From assembly GCF_037042905.1 (NCBI RefSeq), contig NC_087249.1, forward strand, positions 13,207,201 to 13,271,200: a stretch of 64,000 bases of DNA, in the 5' to 3' direction. Numbering within the stretch: the first letter of the stretch is position 1; every line of letters begins with the position of its first letter. Below the pieces are notes generated by a model, which saw only the letters and a list, made by a program, of their open reading frames with translations, was not told the DNA's origin and ran no database searches. Origin of the DNA: Lytechinus pictus. Lineage: Eukaryota; Echinodermata; Echinoidea; Temnopleuroida; Toxopneustidae. The position numbers were made by a program, and so were the translations under genes. This document shows positions 1 through 11,685 of this stretch, one piece after another.

Positions 1-367
1 GAATAATAGATAGAAAGCCTATTGATAACAAAATAGTAGACAAAGGAGAGAGATGGGAGAGAAGATAAAAAATAAAATTATGAAGGTATCTGATAAAATG
101 CAGTTATAGAAGAAAACAATATCTCAAATATGTAATCAATTTTTACTCAATGAACTTCAGAGCCTTACGTCAAAGGACTCCAAGACAGCCCCTTCCAACC
201 CTGGGTCACGTGATCACAAGACTACAGAGTTTTCTTGAAAGAGCGGCTATGACTTCACGCCATCAAATTTAGATTTTCCCAAATGATTTCAAAAAGTTCC
301 GATGATACAAAAGTATGTTGACTTTGATTAAGTATTATTTACTGTGACGGTTATGTTTCATGTATAG
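1..367. other. Upstream intronic sequence of the coiled-coil kinase gene
   Basis: No exon can be supported here. The first recognisable exon opens at 368 after an acceptor AG and is in phase 0 with no start codon, so this stretch is most simply the intron before it. The gene's 5' end lies outside the window. Confidence 0.5.
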
Positions 368-3300
368 GCCCATGACCGAACAGAGAGTAAAGGTGGCAGC
401 CTTGTTTTGACTTTGGAAAGGAAGATCTATGATCTGCAACAGGAGAAGAAAGATCTAACTTCACAACTCCAGGTAAATGCCTTTCTTTGACTAGTGTAAT
501 AGTTTGAGTGGTTTAGTTTAGTAGTTTAATCATTTAATATAGAATTAAGGAATGCATCATAATGGATACAATAAGTGAAATATATGATATTGCCAGTTTC
601 ATTGATTATTAAAAAAAAAAAAAATCTATTGGTGAGAAATATAATCAACCTCCCTACCATTATTTTTTTTCATAATTAAACTATATCGAAATACTAATTA
701 CTTCTCACTTACCGTTTTATTTTTGTGTTTTAGAATCGTCATGGAAGTGATAAAACCAGCAACAGCAACAATGTGTTGGTGGAAGGAAAACTTGTCGAGT
801 TGCTCAGACAAAAGTCAGAACTCGGTCAACAACTGAAGGTATACATACTTACCTCTACTCTTAAAAAAGTATAATTGCTCACATTATATCCCATGTAAAG
901 CTCTTTTATTCCGTTTTTAATTAAAGAACCTATCAAATATCATAATTATATCGTTTTTATATATTTCTTTTATTTATTACATGCGTAGGATTGTGTTTTT
1001 ACTGATGGTTCCTCAAAGGTATCGAATCAAACGTTTAAGTCAGTTAATCATGATTTTATTTCTTGTATCGAGCTTTAAATCATGAAATATATTCTTGTTA
1101 CTTCATCTGTCTTCTTTTTAGCGCTTGAAGCAAGAGAAAGACGACTCGATCTCACAGCATAAAGCAGCTATCAACCGGATCAAGAAAGAAAAAGAAGATC
1201 TAGAAAAACTCTACAAGGTATACAGACTATTTCATTTATGTTTATAAACAGTGCGGATAGAAGATGTGAATTTGTTTGTATTTCAGTATAAATGGATTAA
1301 GAAGATGGTAAGACATTTCGTTTGAGCTGCTTTCATGCAAGTATGTATATCAATAATTTAACAATATATAACGAATTGAGAAGAACAACAAATTTCAGTG
1401 CATAATCTAACTGAAAGAAGTGACATGTAAATAATTTCTTCATACTTTTGTTTTGCTTTGTGCTGAAAAGTTGTTTCCAAACACCTTTTAATCAAAAAAT
1501 AATTTTGTTTTTCTCGTCATACAGGGTTTGATCAATCAACGTCATGAATCAGTCTCTTTGATTCAGAAATGTGCTGATCAGTATGAAACAACCGATCTCC
1601 TTCTCAGGCGTACTACGGAACGATTACGAGTAGGCAATATTGTATTTAAATTATCTAGGAAGAAAAGATTTGAATATAAAGCTAAATATATTATATGAGA
1701 ATAAGAAGAAGAGCATGAAGAGAAAAAAAAATACTGAAAAAAATAATAGGAAAGAAGAAGGTGCAATATAAATGAGGGGAGTGATAAAAACAAAGGAAAA
1801 TTAAATGAATTGATTAGAGAAAAGGAAATTATGTAATAAAAGACTAAAATTTTCATGGGGAAAACACTAAAACTATCATTAAATCATTGTTTTTGCTGCT
1901 TTTGCACAGTCTTCGTTGCGGGAGAAATCAGTTCTTCTTGAAGAAAAACTCCGCCATGATAGTAAGGTTTCTCATCTCAAATCAGAGCTTAAACATCTCA
2001 AGTCAAAATTCAAGGTAAGACAACAAAAAAACCAGGGAAGTCAATAGGATCTACCCTTGATATTTAACAAATTGCATTGATTTTTTGTTGTTGGAAACAT
2101 CGATATATTATTATCAGCAATCTCTGAACATCAATGGAGAGACATTATCTTTAAACGATAGAATTGGCAAATATACAGGTCGATTTGTAAATGTAAAAAA
2201 AAATATATTAATACATAATGATTTGATATTTGATAGAGAAATTCTAATATTTTCAATCCTAATTTCAGGACAAAATGGAGAAAAACCGACCGATGACCAA
2301 GGATGCCTTCCGCCAGAAGAAGATCACTAACCAGGTCGTAACCCAAGAGGTAAAAATCATTTTAAACTAGTTCGTTTTTAGGAATGGTCATCAGATTGTA
2401 ATCATTTAAAATAATTTGTTTAAACAATTGAATCGTTACAAAAATGGACTCGTATGTAGAAACGAAATTGACTTTTCCCATATTCAATAGACATCATTTA
2501 GGCTTTTGCCTCAAGAATTTCCTTTTCATTTATAATTATTATTACAATCTTATAACTGATAACAAGACTGAAATTCATTTATCTTACAATATTTTTGGTA
2601 TGAAAGTTAAAAATTATTATATAATTTATACACGGTAATTAAGATGAGCTTACATTTATTAAATTAAGAAGTACAACATTTTTGCAAGTCGTTGTTAAAT
2701 GATTTTGAATATCTACTAGGAACAAAGAAAATGAAAATAAAAACATTGATATGTTATACAGGATAATGGAAAGATAACAGCCTTGACTCAAGAAATTGAG
2801 AAGCTTCAAGAAAAGATCGCTGACTTGAAAATCAAAATGGCTGAAATCTCCAAAGAACTGGAACAGAGTCATCAAGATTGTCAGGTAACTTGAATGATTT
2901 TAATATCCATAATCATAATGATATTGATAATTATTACCTTAATACTGTCTTTCAGACATGGGAACGACGCGTTATTGCGATCCCTCCAAACACTTTACAT
3001 ATAAATATATATTTTGCTTGTCAAGCTCATCCAACCAACCAACCAACCAAACTCCACCCCACCCCACCACCCACCCACCAACGAACCAACCAACCCACCC
3101 ATCCACCAACCCACCCACCCACCAACCAACAAACCAACCAACCAATCGAATAATCCTTTTGCCTTTCCTTTGAAACCATTTGGTGATTTCTTTTCACTTG
3201 TTTTTCTTCCTTATGTGACAATGTTTTTCGCCTTTTTAATAGAAAGCAGAGGAAAAGGTTACCAGGGCATCTCAACAGCGCCAGGATTTTGAAAATCGTT

Positions 3301-6300
3301 TGGATATCATAAACGAAGAAAAGGACAAACTTTCTTCTCAACTCGAAGACATCCAAAAGGAAAATAAGGTTAGTTCAAACCAAATTGTAGTTTGATCATA
3401 AATTTGGTTCAAGAGATTTGGGAGTTTGGATTATTCTTTCTTTGGAGTATTCTTTCTTTCTTTCATAGATCATCAATATTAGAGGATTGTTTCTATTTTC
3501 TTGGCCTTTTCCCCATGCACTTTCTCTTCTCCTTGGATATAATAAACAATATAATGTTTTCAAATGTTGCACAGAAATGATTTGTTCCATCATTTGTTCT
3601 CCTATTTTCTCTCGCTGATCCCACTATAATTTAATTTTAATTATAGGAACTAACTAATCAGTTGTTCACTCTGAATGAAGAGAAAATAGAGCTCCAATCC
3701 AACGCTGATTGTCTGGAAGAAGAGAAAAGTGATCTATCTACCCAGCTCAGTGAGGCTCGCAAACAATATCAGGTATTAAAATACTGAAGTGTTATTTTGC
3801 TATGATAGTATTTGAAATGACGGAGTCCTGTAGTACACGAATTCTGTCTAAATCTATATACATGTAAATGGTCACAACTTACATTTTACATAATAATAAT
3901 AATCGATATCAAAATACTGCTGATATTCTCGATTGTTCATAAGTACACTTGTAATTTACTGTATTTGATATTCTATGTGGTTGAAATTTTATGGAATTTA
4001 TTTAAAAAAATAGTATTTGGAAGAAGGATTTGCGGCTGTATACGCAGAGAAGAAACAACTTCAAGTTCTTAACGTTAGTTTGGAGAAGGAAAGAGACAGT
4101 CTATCAGCTCGGATCAACGAAAACCATCATCAGGTAAAAGTAATAAGGTGCAATATTGTTAGAAAAATAAAACTAAATATTACATATCAACTATAACACT
4201 AACATTGTTTTTAATTTCGAACATATTCAATCTGCAATCTTTATTTGCTATAATAGGATGATTAGTTTTTATCACTAACTTTCCGAATTTACTATTTAAC
4301 TGAGGTAACATCAATCAAAGGACAAATGTGCTTTTATGAAGAAAAATAAATCTACGATCAGCAAAATCTTTTTCAACAAAACTTGGACTTGAATTGATTT
4401 ATATTTTAGGGTCGAGAGCATAGTTTGTCAGATGAGGATCAAGATCTAGAATGGGACCAAGATATAGATCTAGACCAGGAACCAATTCAGGACTTCACGG
4501 AGGATGACAACCAAGAACTAGAATGGGACCAAGAGATACCATTCAAGAAACCAAAGCCTTGCTTCACTGAGGAGAACCAGGATCTAGAATGGGACCAAGA
4601 GATACCAGTCCAGAAACCAAAGCCTTGCCTCACTGAGGAGAACCAGGATCTAGAATGGGACCAAGAGATACCAGTCCAGAAACCAAAGCCTTGCTTCACT
4701 GAGGAGAACCAGGATCTAGAATGGGACAAAGAGATCAAATCAGTCCAGAGCAAATCGTACCAATCTCCCTCTAGTAGTTTTGAAATAGAAAAACACGGAC
4801 CGAAATTCGAACTCAGGAAGAGCCCCCAACATTGTCAGGTACGAGCTTTTCTATTTACTACATCATGTTGTTCTGGGATGGTTTTGTTTTAAAATGGCAT
4901 TCTAAAACAAAAAATATTAGCATTTTCACAAACGAACGGAACAGGTAGATGAATTGTAAACTGGGTTATTTATAATCATTCTTTTAAATTATTTCAATTT
5001 TATTCATATTAATTGTCATGATAGTGTCAGATTAAACAACACGCAATAATATTCATATCCTGTAGGTGCTTGATCAAACATTCCAGAAAAAGACAACCAT
5101 CAAGAAACAATCTAGCAATCAGACAGAGAATGGAGAAGGTCTCTCAAATGAACTTCAGGAGGCTAACAACAAATACCAGGTAAGAACTTAGAAAAAAAAT
5201 AGAAATGAAAATGACAGAAGCAATTATCATCGTTATTGCTAAATTTATATAATTTCAATTTTTCCCCCTTTGGTGGGAATAAAAATTGTACAATTATTAC
5301 GAAGACTATCTTAAATATAATCATTTCTTTTTTTAAATAATAGAAATGAAAAAATAATGCATAAAGCGATCCTTTTGCTTCTAAATATTCTAAAAGTACA
5401 ATTATAATTTGCAAAAAAATCTGATTCTACTTCTTGGCGTTTTGATCTATCTCTGTCTTTCTTTCTCTTTCTCCCTCTTTATCTGTCTCTCCGTCATTTT
5501 GTCTTACACCCACCTATTTTGTTATGGGTTTGCCCCAGGAGCTGGAGCAAGAATGCGAACTGTTGCTAGGTGAGAAGCGCGAGTTTCAAGCTCTAGCAGA
5601 CAGCTTAGCTGAAGATAATTACAAGCTATCATCTCAGATTGGACAAGAGTACGAGGAAAGACGTGTAAGTAACCAAATCACAAAAACTCCGGTGTTGATT
5701 TAACACCAGCCCGGAATCTATATCTGTCCACACCAGAGAAGTATTGAAACAACACCAGTTTGGAATCAAACCGATGCTGTTTTAATACTAATTGGTGTTG
5801 TATAGACACCTATCTGGTGTTAGACCAAAACGAAACTGGTGTTGTTTAACACTTCTTTGGTGTGGACATATATAGATTCCGGGCTGGTGTTAAATCAAAA
5901 CCAGAGTTTTTGCAGTGTAGTTTGTTTCGATAGATAGATGAAACCTCTAATATTTAACAATTACAATACATATAGAATTAAGAGGATTCTTGAGTTCATA
6001 TATAAATAATATCCCCTTTTAAATAAACATGTAAATCATCATTCAATCTTGAGTGATGAAAATCAATGCATCAAAATATAGTGAATAAATAGGTGACAAC
6101 TCTAAACAACCTTATATCTGAAAACTTTGGAATTAGGAATAAGAACAATCTTCCATGATTTTGAATAGGAAATGTGATATGAATAACCTTAAAACTGTCA
6201 CTGATTACAACAGAACCTGGAAGACAAACTGAATTGTTTAGAGGAAGAAGTTGAAAAGCAAGAACTTTCTACAAAGCTGAAGGACGAAAAATCCACCCTT

Positions 6301-9300
6301 TCCTCCTCACTCGAGTCTGTGCAAAATCAATGCAAGGTATGTAGAACATGAATGTCATTATAAATCATTTGACAATTGTTTCATGAAACGAACGCTTTTT
6401 TTTCTAATAGAAAGTGTCTGATTAAAAGAAATTCAGATTGTTTGAATGGAAGTCATTTTTAATTATTATTTTCGGTCCTATTCTTTTATTTTTTTTTTCA
6501 ATTTCCATTATTATTTTTTATTTAAATATATGAACAATAATGCTATCCTGATCAGTCTTAATTTTTGTGCGTATTTCATTTTTTTGTATACTCAAGAGAA
6601 GCGTGAAGCAATGTCAGATAATACCTCTCACAAAACGGCCAAGTTCTTGTTCTGATCCTCAATCAAAACGGTTAAATGTAATATTAGAATTGCGCAATGT
6701 CAGGTAATACCTCTCACAACTCATTCAGAATTATTGTTGTTTTTTGCCTTTTCTCAATAGTGTGATAATATCTTGTGTGTGTATGTGTCCACAAATTACA
6801 ATAATTTTGTAATTGCCCCCAATAAATGGTCATTCCATTATACATTATGTTACAGGAATTGGAACAGAGAGTTGCTGCCGCAGCCGAAAATAAAGTCGAA
6901 TTCGAGAGAGAAAGTCTGAAATGGAAGAAGGAACGGAACAATCTACTGGAACAACTAGAGAATCAGAAACAAAATCTGGTACCTTTCAAGATCATTGCGG
7001 TCTATCATTTTAAAAATCTACATTATCTGATATTTGGTAAATGTTGCATGTAGGTGAAGCCTGGTGAATAATGTCCTGTCATAGCTGCAGATTTAATTAA
7101 GAACATATTATAAACGGTCACAAGGATTGCCAGATCGTCGAAAACTTGATTAAACATTTTTTTCCATAATAGAATAAACTTATTATAACTCTAATTAGTC
7201 AAACCAGGATGCATTGATGTCCAGGACATGATTAATATTTTTCAACCTTATTTGGGACACAGTCCTCTGTACATCTATTTATTTATCTGCTGCCATCATC
7301 ATCGACATCATTATCATCATCATCAGCAGCAGCAGCATCAGCATTATTATCATTATCATTATCATCATCATTATCATCATTATCATCATCATCATCATCA
7401 CCATCCTCATCAGCAGCAGCACCCGCATTATCATCATTATCATCATCATCACCATCATAATTATTATCATCATTCTATCATCAATCCCCTAAATTATCAT
7501 CATCATCAGCAGCAGCAGCAGCAGCACCCCACCGTTATCATCACAATCACCACTATCGCTTCATCGCCACCTCGATAATCACTGATTTGAAATTTCATGT
7601 AAAAATTATTTGCAATTCCTTACAGAACTCCGATACAAGACGTGAGGTCGCCCTCAAAGCATCGGCTTTAATCGACCAAGAGATTACCAAAGTACTCGGC
7701 AGGGAGATTGCACATGTACAGATCCACAAAGAACGAGAAAAGTTGGTGACGGCTGAAACAGAGCGACTGGTGAGGATTATATTCTAAAGTTTTTTTAAAC
7801 GAATACAATCACAACATAATCACAAAATACCACACAAACAGTTTTTCAATAATGAAATCAGATTTTGAAGTCAGTCTGTACGGTAATGCAAATAAGTAAA
7901 GTGCCAAACTCAAAGTTCGTTGAATCATTATAGAATAAATCAAAATGAAAATTAATGATATTATTATAATCCACAGACCTTTGATCTTAAATGTTATTAT
8001 GATTCAAAGAAGAGTTTGGAATTGGCCATGCCATGTTCTTCAGTGCACATTTTTATAAGATTGAAAGTAAATTGAAATACTCCCAAATGACTAGCGTTTC
8101 GATTAATTCCTCTTTTCATCAGGAATTGATAGAGAAAAACAAGGTTGCCATGGAGAAAGTCAAAGAATCAGAAGAACTCAGAATGGAGATTGAGAAGAAG
8201 AATGAGAAACTTGAGAATGAAATTAAGGTAAATACTGAACGTGAACTCATATAACATAAATTGTGGTTAATGTACTAAAAGTGGTAAAAGGTAAATGAAA
8301 AAAAAATATAGAATTTGAATTGAAATCAAATCATACGAATAAACATTCATTTCACCGAAAGAAAGAGAATTTATTCAATATCTCTTACAGACTTATACAA
8401 ATATGTATTAAAAAAATGAAATGAAAAGAATTCATCAGTGCTAGATCTTAGTGCCACATGATAATGAACATTATTCAATTTCGGAAAACTTTGACAATTT
8501 ATACATACTTTTTGTAGACTATTTTCAAAATTACACTGTCCATAGAGTGGCAGTTTCTGATAATAGTTTCTAGGAAGAGTACACGAAAGCAGTCCTGGAA
8601 GGAATCCTGCAAAGAATTTATCATTTAGTTCTATCCCATTTTTAATAAAACAAATTTTTATTCAATTCTTATATTTCTTGATATCCTTTCAGCTGGTTAA
8701 GAACGAGATAGAGACCGCTTACTCCAAGGTTGAATGCTTCAAATCTGATATAACTGATCTCAATATTCAGAACAGAAGTCTTCATAACCAGTTAGAGCTC
8801 CAGAAGAAAAACATCCAGGTAAATTGAACATACACATACTTTTTCACGTGGGGGGGGGGGGGGGGGGGGGGCTCAGGGAAGTGTGTAAATTGCTGGGGAA
8901 ATCTTATGATTTAATATTGAAATAACAAAAAATATGCCCCTCTCTCCCAGACTGATATAGGGGAAAATTAAATCGATATTAAAATATCTTTCAGTATCCA
9001 AGTAGTAACTAATTCTTTTGAAACATTTATATGCATACCAATAAGTTACTTGACCCCGTAAATATAATGACAAAATACTTAAACCTTATTGATTCTTGGT
9101 GGTTAAAGGTGAGAAATACTCAAAAGATTCTTTGAAAGAAATTTAAAAACTGGGAACAAAATAATGAATGACCACGCCCTCAGGTCTTACAATACAACAA
9201 CACCCTATAACACCACAGAGTTAAACCTGGTGTTCACTGACTGGTGGGTCCCATATGTACACCAGTGCTGTATAACACCATGGTGTTTACTTTATAATAT

Positions 9301-11685
9301 CCCATTTTTTAAATCTCTTATCTAGGAGCTAGAGGAGAAAGCATCCAATATGAAAGAAATGATTCATCTTATGGAAAGTAATGCATTACGAGCAGAGAAA
9401 AGACAGAAAGAAGTCGAGGAAGAAATTCAGGTAAGATTATTCTGGGTATTTTGCTATTAAATCATATACCCTCGAACAGTACTTGATTATGCCAAGCCCA
9501 CATTGCTTTATTCCCCGTTTACTTGTATCTTAGCTTGATTTTTATCCCCCCCCCCTCCAGAGTATGAAAGCTTCCGTCACTTCAGCTGCGATCCACCATG
9601 GACTTCTTGAATCGGTTGAGGATTCTTTTTGTCTTACCGACCTGTTTGAAGCTCTTGATGGCATGAAAAAAATCAATGCACATATGAAACGAGAGATTGC
9701 CGATTTGAAGAAGACCAAACAAACTTATGTTGATATGGTATGTTGAAATAGTTGATTAACAAGACATTTGTAGTCAAATTGAAATTATCGTGGCTTTGTT
9801 TTTCTCGTAAAGTTTAAAGATGTTTGAATACATTGATAAAAATGTAGACTTTGGAAATTCAAATAATGGTTTATTGTTGGAAATAAATTTTACTTTAATA
9901 CATGTTGCAAAAAATAAAAATAAAACAATACATGAGCAATAGTTGTTAACGTAGTCTATTCATTTAGTAGAAAATTTGGAAATATGGAAAAGAAAGAAAC
10001 TCAGCATTTGAATATTTGTATTTTCTTTAATCTCACAGATCAGTCTAACTGGATATAGAGATCCTCTTTTTGATTGTGGAGATTCAGCAGTTGAAATCAG
10101 GTAAATTGATACAAGATACATGATACAAGAATTAAACTTCTTTGTCGAGTTATGTGGTTCCTAAGTCAAGCTTTAAAACCTTTCAGGACTTCTTCCTCTA
10201 ATTTTTGGTCAATGTAAAGTTTATAGAATTGCAAAATAATAAGTTACCGATAACCCACACCCCAAAAAAAAGGAATAAAAAAGGGGAGGAGGAGGAGGCA
10301 CCTCACGAAATATTTGCTGATGCTTTGTTGAGTGTCTAACCAATGATTTCTTACGTTTTGTTTCTCAGTCCTGGAGAGCGAGAGAGATATCAACTTAAGG
10401 AGGTGAATGAAGATCAAGGATTTCAGATTTGTAAACAAGAAAGCATGATCAAGAAACTCAGATATCAACTCTCAGTGTAAGTAGTACGATTCAGCAGGCA
10501 GTGACTATTCTAAAAAGAAATGGTAACAAATGAATTTCAATCTGAAGAGGAACAAATGAAGGAGGATCTAACAATACTCTGGGTGATATTGGTAAACTCA
10601 ATACATCTGTTTTGAATTGGTATACATATACAAAATATTAAAAATTTGATTATAAAATTCTATTCCGAATTAAAAAGAAAATGACTTGAATTTTGAAAGA
10701 TGACCAAAATGTGGTTAATCTTTTCTCCCACAGCTATCACAAGAATGTACTCCATGAAAAGAACTCGATGTATGACAACATGACCTACATTGACCGAGCT
10801 GTGGTTCAGTCCATCCAGGCAGATATTGAGATACCAACAATCAACTCTAAAGACCTTTCATTCCTAGTTGGGGCTTATATTGACGAGGATGATGATCTGA
10901 TTGGAAAGGGTTCCTTTGGGGAAGTATTCTTAAGAGAGTACCAAGGTGAAGCTGTAGCTGTCAAAGTACCTTACATCTGTGAGGGTGTCAGGGATGAGGA
11001 TGATCAGAAGAGAATGATTAGAATAAAAGCTGATCATGCCCGTACCACAATGGAAGCCCTCGTCAACATCGTTTTCACTGACCATCCATCATTCCCAAAG
11101 ACAGTTGGTATCGTTGATATCGAAGGTGCTCCATCTCTAATCCTTGAGTTCCTTGGTGATAAGAAGACCGGTACAAGCTTCCCTCTCAGTCATGCCATCA
11201 AGTTCCAGATTCCATCTATCTCGAAAGACAGTTGGTTCGCCATCATCATGGACATCATCAGTGGAATAAAAGCCATGCACGAGAAAGGTCTCTTACATAA
11301 TGATCTAAAAGCTAACAACATTCTCTTACAATGGGACCTGGAGGATCAAAGATGGCATGCCTTCATTATTGACATGGGGAAAGTCTCTACTCAAACCATA
11401 CCGCTAAAGCTTAAGGGTTTACCTAAAGAAGAGCTGGAGGGGTACAAACAGGGCATCCTCTTCCCTCATCTGGCTCCAGAATACATCCTTGATCTGCAGC
11501 CTATGAGTGTTCAAACTGATATATATTCCTTAGGTGTGCTGCTGGCTCGGATAGATAAGGTTCTCAGAAGTAGACATCTTCGTGACCTCGCAGCCCAGAT
11601 GACCAATGTAAACCCTCGTCTAAGACCCTCTTGGAAAACCATGGAGAAGGTCATCACTAAGGCTCAGAAGAGAAACTTCTCATAA
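368..11685 (+). CDS. Coiled-coil protein with LEWD motif array and C-terminal protein kinase domain (partial, 5' end missing)
   Basis: Exons read by GT/AG borders: 368-472, 734-838, 989-1018 (least sure), 1122-1217, 1287-1307, 1525-1629, 1910-2014, 2269-2349, 2762-2884, 3243-3368, 3647-3772, 4014-4133, 4410-4838, 5066-5179, 5539-5664, 6214-6336, 6856-6978, 7626-7769, 8123-8227, 8693-8818, 9326-9430, 9561-9737, 10039-10100, 10369-10476, 10734-11685. They sum to 3837 nt, 1278 codons plus TAA, with no internal stop. All junctions are phase 0 until the last three. Residues 1-381 and about 525-905 are rich in E, K, Q and L with heptad character. Residues 382-524 hold the LEWD array, and 1019 to about 1270 are a kinase domain. 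The domain order suggests a cytoplasmic scaffold kinase (inference). I do not recognise a named orthologue. Small exons may have been missed. Confidence 0.85.
3027..3143. repeat. Degenerate (ACCA/ACCC)n microsatellite in an intron
   Basis: A run of CCAACCAACC and CCACCCACC tetranucleotide units lies in the intron between the exons ending at 2884 and starting at 3243. Open frames through it on either strand are artefacts of the repeat. Confidence 0.9.
4410..4838 (+). repeat. Exon with five tandem acidic-tryptophan (W-acidic, kinesin-light-chain-binding type) motifs
   Basis: This 429-bp exon, the longest apart from the last one, codes for about 22-residue repeats. Tryptophan codons start at 4452, 4524, 4590, 4656 and 4722 (residues 396, 420, 442, 464, 486), giving steps of 72, 66, 66 and 66 bp. 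Each unit contains DLEWDQ or a close variant (ELEWDQ, DLEWDK) followed by [DE]I. The last units add a linker ending in KPKPC[FL]TEEN. Established knowledge: kinesin light chain TPR domains bind cargo peptides of the form L/M-E/D-W-E/D in acidic surroundings, as in calsyntenin and SKIP (PLEKHM2). The match in each unit is close. Binding is inferred, not shown. The repeats lie between two coiled-coil stretches. Confidence 0.8.
5681..5915. mobile_element. MITE-like fold-back element in an intron (ACACC/GGTGT family)
   Basis: The ends CAAAAACTCCGGTGTTGATT and the complement of CAAAACCAGAGTTTTTGC form about 60-bp imperfect inverted arms that include TTAACACCAGCCCGGAATCT. The interior repeats GGTGTTN and AACACC motifs. 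It lies in the intron after the exon ending at 5664. A clear target duplication was not found. Small non-autonomous elements with CTGCAAAAACTC ends are, from memory, common in marine invertebrate DNA. Confidence 0.7.
7290..7545. repeat. (CAT/ATC)n microsatellite with CAG interruptions, intronic
   Basis: Trinucleotide-rich run of TCATCA, TTATCA and CAGCAGCAG units in the intron before the exon at 7626. A His/Gln-rich open frame across it has no start or splice context and is not a gene. Confidence 0.9.
8850..8871 (+). repeat. Homopolymer G tract (22 G), intronic
   Basis: An uninterrupted run of 22 G follows TTTTTCACGT. It can form G-quadruplex structures and its length may be unreliable in sequencing. 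Confidence 0.95.
9185..9296. repeat. ACACC/GGTGTT repeat fragment, intronic
   Basis: This short stretch carries AACACC, CTATAACACCA, CTGGTGTTCA and CCATGGTGTTT units like those inside the fold-back element at 5681-5915. It is probably a decayed member of the same family. Ends are not defined. Confidence 0.45.
10734..11685 (+). CDS. Terminal exon: protein kinase domain, non-RD type (HND, DMG)
   Basis: This is the last exon of the coiled-coil gene; it opens after a CCCACAG acceptor and ends at TAA 11683-11685. It carries the glycine loop GKGSFG (from residue 1019), VAVK with Lys1039, a candidate helix-C Glu1069 (TMEALV), the catalytic loop HNDLKANN (Asp1152, Asn1157), the metal site DMG (Asp1175), LAPEY, and a helix-F-like DIYSLG. 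ATP-binding and catalytic residues are therefore present. The HRD arginine is replaced by Asn and the DFG phenylalanine by Met, so it is a non-RD kinase and probably does not depend on activation-loop phosphorylation (family knowledge). From memory, kinases with HNDLK are common in marine invertebrate genomes. Substrate unknown. Confidence 0.88.

Noticed and set aside
2878..3356. Pro/Thr/Asn-rich and Trp/Gly-rich open frames on both strands
   Set aside because: They come from the ACCA/ACCC microsatellite; the real exons end at 2884 and start at 3243.
6594..6730. Extra coiled-coil exon near AGAAGCGTGAAGCAATGTCAG
   Set aside because: The stretch is echoed at 6698-6720, but the first copy lacks a GT donor (GATAATACC) and the second lacks an acceptor, so no usable exon exists.
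7228..7578. 116-codon His/Gln-rich open frame
   Set aside because: It is the microsatellite read in one frame, inside an intron of the kinase gene, with no splice signals or conserved content.
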